DNA from: Sphingomonadaceae bacterium
GTDB lineage: Bacteria > Pseudomonadota > Alphaproteobacteria > Sphingomonadales > Sphingomonadaceae
Direction: 5' to 3'
DNA: 64,000 bases
Assembly: GCA_030147805.1 (NCBI GenBank)
Contig: JASBUR010000058.1
Location: 23,992 to 87,991, forward strand
The translations under genes were made by a program, and so were the position numbers. This document shows, piece after piece, positions 57,891 to 64,000 of the stretch (position 1 is the first letter of the stretch; the number at the start of each line of letters is the position of its first letter). The notes below the pieces were generated by a model. The model had not been told where the DNA came from. It saw nothing but the letters and a program-made list of their open reading frames with translations, and did no database searches.

Positions 57891-59690
57891 GTGATCGACC
57901 GTCGCTCCTTCATCCAGGGTGCCGCCGCCGCCGCGGTCGCGCCGGTCGGCGCGCTTCGTGCGCAGGCGGCCGGCGGCGATGCGCAGCTCGCCGCGATGCT
58001 TCAGCGCCACAGCGAAGCCTATCTCCGCCGCTCGCCCGAGGAGGCGAGTGGCGCCGGCTTCGATACCGGCGCCAATGTCGCGTTGCGGTCGCGCCTCGAC
58101 GACCGTTCGCTCGCGGCGCGCGCCGGCGACCGGGCCGCGGTCAAGGCGGCGCTGCGCGAGCTCTCGACCATCGATCGCGCCGCGCTCGGCGCACGGGCCA
58201 CACTCGACCGTGACGTCGCGCAGTTCGTCTACACGACGCTCGACGACCTGCTCGGCCGCTACGGCTATGTCGACGGCAACCTCCGTCCCAGCCCCTACGT
58301 CGTCAGCCAGATGAACGGCGCCTATTACTGGCTGCCCGGGGCGATCGGCGGGCGCCCGATCGCCGATGGCGCCGACGTCGAGGCCTGGCTGGCGCGGCTG
58401 GCGGCGCTTGGGACGGTGATCGACCAGGAGACCGCGCGGATCCGCCACGACGCCGCGCAGGGCGTCGTGCCCCCCGGCTTCGTCATTGCCCGGACGATCG
58501 CGCAGATCGAGGCGTTGCGCGACGAGCCGCCGCTCGGCAGCCGCCTCATCGCGCCGGCGCTGGCGCGCATCGCCGAGCGGCGGCTGGGCGATCACGCCGC
58601 GCGTGCCGAGGCGCTCTTCCGCACCCGGCTCGCGCCGGCGCTCGACCGCCAGATTGCCGTGCTTCGCGCCGTTGGCGTCGCCGCCCCCGACATCGCCGGC
58701 GTCTGGCGGCTGCCCGATGGCGAGGCCTATTATGCGGCGGCGCTGCGCGCCAACACCACCGCCGACGCCGGCGGTGGCGAGCTGCACGAACTCGGGCTCG
58801 CGCAATGCCGCGAGCTGGCGGACGAGCTCGACCGGTTGCTGAGGGCGCAGGGCCTGACCCGCGGGAGCGTCGGCGAACGGCTGGCGGCGCTCGACGACGA
58901 CGCGCGTTTCCGCGTCTCCGACGACGATGCCGGACGCGGCCGGCTGCTCGCGCTTGCCGAGGATCGGCTGAACGCCGTCGCCGCACGGCTGCCGCAGGCG
59001 TTCGGGACGATCCCGACCGATCCGCTCGTCGTGCGCCGCATGGCGGTGTCGATGGAGGCGGGCTCGCCCGGCGCCTTCTACGGCGGGGGCGGCGCCGGCG
59101 GTCCGGGCACCATCCAGCTCAACCTGCGCCACCCGGCGGAGAACGCCACCTGGCGGCTGCCGACGCTCATCCATCACGAGGGGCTTCCGGGGCATCATTT
59201 CCAGGCGAGCGTGCGCGACCACAGCGCGGCGCTGCCGCTGTTCCGCCGGCTCGTGCGCTTCTCGGCCTATACCGAGGGCTGGGCGCTCTATGCCGAACAG
59301 GTTGCCGACGAGCTCGGCGTCTACGCCGACGATCCGTTCGGCCGCATCGGCTACCTGCAATCGCAGCTGTTCCGCGCCGCGCGCATCGTCGTCGATACCG
59401 GCCTCCATCACGCACGCTGGAGCCGGGCGCAGGCGATCGCCTGGATGGTCGAGAATGCCGGCGAGCCGCCGCTGGCGACCGAGCGCGAGGTCGACCGCTA
59501 CAGCGTCTATCCGGGGCAGGCGTGCAGCTTCAAGGTCGGCGCCAACCGCATCGTCGCCGCGCGCGAAGCCGCGCGGGCTGCGATGGGGGCTCGCTTCGAC
59601 GTGCGCGGCTTCCACGATCTCGTGCTGAAATCGGGGCCGGTGCCGATGGCCGTACTCGAGCAGAGCGTCGCGCAATGGGCCGCCGGCTAG
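57891..59690 (+). CDS. DUF885 family metallopeptidase-like protein, exported, 599 aa
   Basis: GTG start at 57891; begins VIDRRSFIQGAAAAAVAPVGALRAQ, a Tat-type signal. Contains HHEGLPGHHFQASVRDHS and a TEGWALYAEQ segment as in its divergent neighbour. The two are 102 bases apart, divergent, and clearly paralogous but not near-identical. Role as for the neighbour: likely a periplasmic zinc peptidase. Confidence 0.88.
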   Translation: MIDRRSFIQGAAAAAVAPVGALRAQAAGGDAQLAAMLQRHSEAYLRRSPEEASGAGFDTGANVALRSRLDDRSLAARAGDRAAVKAALRELSTIDRAALGARATLDRDVAQFVYTTLDDLLGRYGYVDGNLRPSPYVVSQMNGAYYWLPGAIGGRPIADGADVEAWLARLAALGTVIDQETARIRHDAAQGVVPPGFVIARTIAQIEALRDEPPLGSRLIAPALARIAERRLGDHAARAEALFRTRLAPALDRQIAVLRAVGVAAPDIAGVWRLPDGEAYYAAALRANTTADAGGGELHELGLAQCRELADELDRLLRAQGLTRGSVGERLAALDDDARFRVSDDDAGRGRLLALAEDRLNAVAARLPQAFGTIPTDPLVVRRMAVSMEAGSPGAFYGGGGAGGPGTIQLNLRHPAENATWRLPTLIHHEGLPGHHFQASVRDHSAALPLFRRLVRFSAYTEGWALYAEQVADELGVYADDPFGRIGYLQSQLFRAARIVVDTGLHHARWSRAQAIAWMVENAGEPPLATEREVDRYSVYPGQACSFKVGANRIVAAREAARAAMGARFDVRGFHDLVLKSGPVPMAVLEQSVAQWAAG

Positions 59691-59722
59691 GCGCTGCCTC
59701 GCCGCCGCGCTAAGCATCGACG

Positions 59723-61051
59723 ATGCAGCCCCCCAAAGCGCCCTTCTGGAAGACGCTCTATTTTCAGGTTCTCGTCGGCATCGCGCTCGGCGTGCTCGTC
59801 GGCTGGCTGTGGCCGTCGTTCGGCGCGTCGCTGAAGCCGCTCGGCGACGGCTTCATAAAGCTGGTCAAGATGATCATCACGCCGGTGATCTTCCTCACCG
59901 TCGTCACCGGCATCGCCGGCATGGCCGATCTGAAGGCGTTCGGCCGCGTCGGCGGCAAGGCGATGGCCTATTTCCTGACCTTCTCGACGCTGGCGCTCGT
60001 CGTCGGGCTGGTGGTCGCCAACGTCGTGCGGCCGGGCGACGGCCTGAACGTCGACCCGGCGACGCTCGATACCAGCGCGGTCGCGAGCTACGTCAGCGCC
60101 GCCAAGGAGCAGACGGTCACCGAATTCGTGCTGCACATCATCCCCGACACCGCGTTCAGTGCCTTCACCTCGGGGCAGATCCTGCAGGTGCTGTTCGTCG
60201 CGATCCTGTTCGGCATCGCGCTGGCGCTGCTCGGGACGCGCGGCGAGAAGCTGCTCGGCACGCTGCGGACGCTCACCGCGGTGGTGTTCCGCATGGTGCA
60301 TATCCTGATGTACGCCGCGCCGATCGGCGCGTTCGGCGCGATGGCCTTCACCATCGGCGAATATGGCATCGGCACGCTCGCCAATCTCGCGGCGCTGGTC
60401 GCGACCTTCTACGTCACCTCGCTGCTGTTCATCATCGTCGTACTCGGGCTGGTGGCGCGCGCCGCCGGCTTCTCGCTGCTCGGGCTGATCCGCTACATCA
60501 AGGACGAGCTGCTGCTGGTGCTCGGCACCTCGTCGTCGGAAAGCGCGATGCCGCTGCTGATGGAAAAGCTCGAACGCGCCGGCTGCCCCAAGCCGATCGT
60601 CGGCCTCGTCGTGCCGACCGGCTATTCGTTCAACCTCGACGGCACCAACATCTACATGGCGCTTGCCGCGCTGTTCATCGCGCAGGCGACCAACACCGAG
60701 CTGTCGATGGGCGACCAGATGGTGCTGATGGCGGTGGCGATCCTCAGCTCGAAGGGCGCCGCCGGCGTCACCGGTTCGGGCTTCATCGTGCTCGCCGCGA
60801 CGCTGTCGGTGGTGCCGGCGGTGCCGGTCGCCGGCATGGCGCTGATCCTCGGCGTCGACCGCTTCATGAGCGAATGTCGCGCCATCACCAACTTCATCGG
60901 CAATGCGGTGGCGACGATCGTGGTGGCGCGCTGGGAGAAGGCGGTCGATCTCGACCAGCTGCGCGCCGCCTTCGCCGGCAAGGGCGGCGAGCTGACCGAG
61001 GCGGAGAGCGATGCGCTGCAGATCGAGGGCCGCAGCGACGTCGCTCCTTAG
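59723..61051 (+). CDS. Dicarboxylate/amino-acid:cation symporter (DctA/GltP family), 442 aa
   Basis: SLC1-type carrier: [42 protein letters not shown], the re-entrant loop [42 protein letters not shown] and [19 protein letters not shown]. These cover both hairpins and the substrate-binding NLDGT motif. Imports C4-dicarboxylates or acidic amino acids with Na+ or H+. Overlaps the convergent FKBP gene by four bases. Confidence 0.93.
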   Translation: MQPPKAPFWKTLYFQVLVGIALGVLVGWLWPSFGASLKPLGDGFIKLVKMIITPVIFLTVVTGIAGMADLKAFGRVGGKAMAYFLTFSTLALVVGLVVANVVRPGDGLNVDPATLDTSAVASYVSAAKEQTVTEFVLHIIPDTAFSAFTSGQILQVLFVAILFGIALALLGTRGEKLLGTLRTLTAVVFRMVHILMYAAPIGAFGAMAFTIGEYGIGTLANLAALVATFYVTSLLFIIVVLGLVARAAGFSLLGLIRYIKDELLLVLGTSSSESAMPLLMEKLERAGCPKPIVGLVVPTGYSFNLDGTNIYMALAALFIAQATNTELSMGDQMVLMAVAILSSKGAAGVTGSGFIVLAATLSVVPAVPVAGMALILGVDRFMSECRAITNFIGNAVATIVVARWEKAVDLDQLRAAFAGKGGELTEAESDALQIEGRSDVAP

Positions 61052-61497
61052 GGTTTGGCTATCGACACCAGTTCGACGTCGAAGATCAGATCGCTGTCCG
61101 GCGGCACGTCGCGCTTGAGCGTCGGTTCGGGCGGCTGGTGCCGCCGGCCGGGCGCGCCATAGGCGAGATAGGACGGCAGGAAGAAGCGCCACCGGTCGCC
61201 GGGGCGCATCAGCTGCACCAGCGCGCTGAAGCCCGGGACGACGCCTTTGACGGGAAAGTCGCTCGTGCCGCGGCCCTCGTCGGCCGAGGTGCTGAAGACG
61301 TCGCCGGTGGCAAGCCGCCCGACGTAGCGGATGCGGACCGTGTCGGCGCGCGTCGGATGCGCGCCGCTGGCGGGGCCCGCCTGCAGGATTTCATAGGCGG
61401 GGCCCGGCATGGCGACCCGTTGCGCCGGCTCCGCCGCCGCGGCGCCCGCCACCAGCAGGGCGGCCGCGGCACCCATCATCTTCAGCTTCGATCGCAT
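61048..61497 (-). CDS. FKBP-type peptidyl-prolyl cis-trans isomerase, exported, 149 aa
   Basis: Signal peptide ([17 protein letters not shown]), then a single FKBP domain: [61 protein letters not shown], ending [13 protein letters not shown]. The usual hydrophobic pocket residues are mostly kept. Periplasmic folding helper. Confidence 0.9.
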   Translation of the reverse strand: MRSKLKMMGAAAALLVAGAAAAEPAQRVAMPGPAYEILQAGPASGAHPTRADTVRIRYVGRLATGDVFSTSADEGRGTSDFPVKGVVPGFSALVQLMRPGDRWRFFLPSYLAYGAPGRRHQPPEPTLKRDVPPDSDLIFDVELVSIAKP

Positions 61498-61533
61498 TGC
61501 CGCATCTCCCTCTGGGGCGACGCTAGCCGCGCG

Positions 61534-62421
61534 CTAGCCGACGAGCAACGAATGGCGGGCGGCGACCAGCGCATCAAGCCAGTCGACGAAGGCGCGCACC
61601 CGCGCCAGCTTCGCCACGTCGCGGTGGACGACGCGCCAGAAGCTGCGCGTGATCGCCACCTCGCGGTCGAGCACGCGCTGCAGCGACGAATCCTGGTCGC
61701 CGATGAAGCAGGGCAGCACGCCGATGCCTGCCGAGGCGCGCACGAGGCCGTACTGGACGTTGATGCTCGAGCTGGCGAGCGCCGGCTCAAGCCCGTCGGC
61801 GATCTCGTCGAGGTAGCGAAGTTCCTCGGCGTAGATGAAGTCGGGGATGTAGCCGACGAGCACATGGCCGCCGAGATCGCGGCTGCGCGCCGGCAGGCCG
61901 TGTGCGGCCGCATAGTCGCGCGAGGCATAGAGCTTGAGCCGATAGTCGGTGAGCTTCCTCGCCAGCAGCGGGCCCTTGGCGGGGCGCGCCAGCATGATCG
62001 CCAGGTCGACCTCGCGCTTCGACGGGCTGAGAAAGCCGTTGGTCGCGACCAGCTCGACGCGGATCGCCGGGTTCGCGGCATGGAATTCGCTCAGGTGCCG
62101 CGCCACCAGCCAGGTGCCGAGTCCTTCGGCGATGCTGACGCGCACCGTGCCGGCGAGCAGCCCCCGCTCGCCGGCGATATCGGCCTTGGCGCCGGTCGCC
62201 GCCTGCTCGGCGCTCTCGGCATAGGCCAGCAGCCGCCGCCCGGGATCGGTGAGCACCTGCCCGCGCGGCCCGGGCTCGAACAAGGTGACGTCGAGATCGG
62301 TTTCGAGCCGCCGCAGCCGCCGCCCGACGGTGGTGGCGTCGACGCCGAGCCGCGCTGCGGCGGCCGCGAGCGACGGCGCCCGCGCCAGCGCGAGGAAGAC
62401 GCGCAGGTCGTCCCAGTTCAC
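61534..62421 (-). CDS. LysR-type transcriptional regulator, 295 aa
   Basis: N-terminal winged helix MNWDDLRVFLALARAPSLAAAAARLGVDATTVGRRLRRLETDLDVTLFEPGPRGQVLTDPG and a periplasmic-binding-like ligand domain (GTVRVSIAEGLGTWLVARHLSEFHAANPAIRVELV). Divergent from mmsA with 101 bases between, the classical arrangement for a LysR activator of its neighbour. Confidence 0.92.
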   Translation of the reverse strand: MNWDDLRVFLALARAPSLAAAAARLGVDATTVGRRLRRLETDLDVTLFEPGPRGQVLTDPGRRLLAYAESAEQAATGAKADIAGERGLLAGTVRVSIAEGLGTWLVARHLSEFHAANPAIRVELVATNGFLSPSKREVDLAIMLARPAKGPLLARKLTDYRLKLYASRDYAAAHGLPARSRDLGGHVLVGYIPDFIYAEELRYLDEIADGLEPALASSSINVQYGLVRASAGIGVLPCFIGDQDSSLQRVLDREVAITRSFWRVVHRDVAKLARVRAFVDWLDALVAARHSLLVG

Positions 62422-62522
62422 GGAGCTGCGTTTTTGCAGGGCATGGCTGCACCGCTACGCCATTGCCTGCATGGACGCCAGCCGTCACACTGCGCCCAAC
62501 CACCAGCCTTGGGGACTTGCTC

Positions 62523-64000
62523 ATGACCGCCGTTCGCGCGATCCATCATCTCATTTCGGGTTCTGCCGTCGAGTCCGCCTCGGGCCGCTTCGGCGACGTC
62601 TTCGATCCCAACACCGGCCGCGTCCAGGCGCGGGTCGGCCTCGGCACCGCCGACGAGCTCGATCGGGCGGTCGCCGCCGCGGTCGCGGCGCAGGTCGGCT
62701 GGGCGCAGACCAACCCGCAGCGCCGCGCGCGCGTGATGTTCGAGTTCAAGCGGCTGCTCGAAGCCAATATGGACGAGCTGGCGCATCTGCTGTCGTCGGA
62801 GCACGGCAAGGTGATCGCCGACTCGAAGGGCGACATCCAGCGCGGGCTCGAGGTCATCGAGTTCGCCTGCGGCATCCCGCACCTGCTGAAGGGCGAGTAT
62901 ACGCAGGGCGCCGGCCCCGGCATCGACGTCTATTCGATGCGCCAGCCGCTCGGCGTCGTCGCCGGCATCACCCCGTTCAACTTCCCGGCGATGATCCCGA
63001 TGTGGATGTTCGGCGTCGCCATCGCCTGCGGCAATGCCTTCATCCTCAAGCCGTCGGAGCGCGACCCGTCGGTGCCGGTGCGCCTCGCCGAGCTGATGCT
63101 CGAAGCCGGGCTGCCCGAGGGCGTCCTGAACGTCGTCCAGGGCGACAAGACCGTCGTCGACGCGATCCTCGATCACAAGGACATCAAAGCGGTGAGCTTC
63201 GTCGGCTCGTCCGACATCGCGCATTATGTCTACCAGCGCGGCGTCGCCGCCGGGAAGCGCGTCCAGGCGATGGGCGGCGCCAAGAACCACGGCATCGTGC
63301 TGCCCGATGCCGATCTCGACCAGACGGTTGCCGACCTGGTGGGAGCGGCCTTCGGCTCGGCGGGCGAACGCTGCATGGCACTGCCGGTGGTGGTGCCGGT
63401 CGGCGAGAAGACCGCGGTCGCCCTTCGTGAACGCCTGCTGCCCGAGATCGAGAAGCTGCGCCTCGGCGTCTCGACCGACGCCGACGCCCATTACGGCCCG
63501 GTGATCAACGCCGCGCACAAGGCGAAGATCGAAAGCTATATCGAGATGGGCGTCAAGGAAGGCGCCGAGCTCGTCGTCGACGGCCGCGGCTTCACGTTGC
63601 AGGGCCATGAGGACGGCTTCTTCGTCGGCCCGACGCTGTTCGACCACGTCAAGCCGAGCATGCAGTCGTACCAGGAGGAGATCTTCGGTCCCGTCCTGCA
63701 GATGGTGCGCGCCAACAGCCTCGAGGAGGCCGCCGCGCTGCCCAACAACCACCAGTACGGCAACGGCGTCGCGATCTTCACCCGCAATGGCGCCGCGGCG
63801 CGCGACTTCGCGGCGAATGTCGAGGTCGGCATGGTCGGCATCAACGTGCCGATCCCGGTGCCCGTCGCCTATCACAGCTTCGGCGGCTGGAAGCGCTCGG
63901 CGTTCGGCGACACCAACCAGCATGGCACCGAGGGCGTGAAGTTCTTCACCAAGGTCAAGACGGTGACGCAGCGCTGGCCCGCCGGCGGCCCGGTCACCGA
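62523..64000 (+). CDS. mmsA: CoA-acylating methylmalonate-semialdehyde dehydrogenase (3' end outside window)
   Basis: 492 codons are visible and the frame runs off the right edge, only a few residues short of the usual length. MmsA features: GVVAGITPFNFPAMIPMWMFGVAIACGNAFILKPSERDPSVP, VSFVGSSDIAHYVYQRG, QAMGGAKNH, and the catalytic Cys in FGSAGERCMALPVVV. It converts malonate/methylmalonate semialdehyde to acetyl- or propionyl-CoA in valine, inositol or propionate-type catabolism, and here may finish off short products of the degradative genes. Confidence 0.93.
   Translation, partial: MTAVRAIHHLISGSAVESASGRFGDVFDPNTGRVQARVGLGTADELDRAVAAAVAAQVGWAQTNPQRRARVMFEFKRLLEANMDELAHLLSSEHGKVIADSKGDIQRGLEVIEFACGIPHLLKGEYTQGAGPGIDVYSMRQPLGVVAGITPFNFPAMIPMWMFGVAIACGNAFILKPSERDPSVPVRLAELMLEAGLPEGVLNVVQGDKTVVDAILDHKDIKAVSFVGSSDIAHYVYQRGVAAGKRVQAMGGAKNHGIVLPDADLDQTVADLVGAAFGSAGERCMALPVVVPVGEKTAVALRERLLPEIEKLRLGVSTDADAHYGPVINAAHKAKIESYIEMGVKEGAELVVDGRGFTLQGHEDGFFVGPTLFDHVKPSMQSYQEEIFGPVLQMVRANSLEEAAALPNNHQYGNGVAIFTRNGAAARDFAANVEVGMVGINVPIPVPVAYHSFGGWKRSAFGDTNQHGTEGVKFFTKVKTVTQRWPAGGPVT

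Noticed and set aside
57789-59717. Upstream extension of the leftward DUF885 gene to give a 1,238-residue protein
   Set aside because: The extension is antisense to the second DUF885 gene; the ATG at 57788 has a ribosome site and starts a Tat signal peptide.

Overview
The window is high-GC chromosomal DNA that reads as a sphingomonad-type alphaproteobacterium (order Sphingomonadales). The basis is three SusC-free TonB-dependent receptors with the TonB-box/plug pattern 'TAQRR...LQDVPIAV', stacked acyl-CoA dehydrogenase, crotonase and SDR genes, class I P450 and Rieske oxygenases, and short-spaced operons with many ATGA/TGATG overlaps. The taxonomic call is inference from protein style. I saw no rRNA, tRNA, CRISPR array, transposase or integrase.

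Layout. (1) 1-9.7 kb is a CoA-thioester catabolic block: crotonases, an aldehyde dehydrogenase, a coupled small/large acyl-CoA dehydrogenase pair, an NDP-forming acyl-CoA synthetase, a CaiB-type CoA transferase and an HSL-type esterase. (2) 9.8-16.3 kb carries two luciferase-like (LLM) flavin monooxygenases flanking a stand-alone RibB and an alpha/beta hydrolase, then crotonases and an SDR. (3) 16.4-28.1 kb has two TonB receptors around a LuxE-like/LuxC-like divergent pair (acid activation and acyl reduction to aldehyde) with a coupled MarR regulator, an SDR, an MFS transporter and a nitronate monooxygenase.

(4) 28.2-38.2 kb is the most unusual part. A P450 is divergent from a 49-residue peptide gene ending in Cys. 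After two hairpins this is followed by five overlapping genes: a ComQ-like prenyl synthase, a PqqD-M50 fusion protease, a SAM methyltransferase, isopentenyl-diphosphate isomerase and a StyA-like epoxidase. A Crp/Fnr regulator, a palindromic operator and a third TonB receptor follow. I read it as a candidate prenylated RiPP pathway; I know of no described system with this composition.

(5) 38.2-47.5 kb: an AtuA-like/DUF4387/CitMHS operon, tyrosine catabolism (HPPD plus a VOC protein with a divergent MarR and its operators), a copA-copB copper-resistance operon, and a TetR regulator. (6) 47.6-54.3 kb is a second catabolic operon, apparently under that TetR: acyl-CoA synthetase, amidohydrolase-like protein, KshA-like Rieske oxygenase, a second small/large ACAD pair and a hydrolase. 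(7) 54.4-64 kb: metallo-beta-lactamase-fold hydrolase, small membrane protein, two divergent DUF885 proteins, a dicarboxylate symporter, FKBP, LysR, and mmsA running off the right edge.

Taken together the island combines outer-membrane uptake of hydrophobic compounds, oxygenase attack, CoA activation and beta-oxidation-like degradation with an embedded peptide/isoprenoid biosynthetic cassette.
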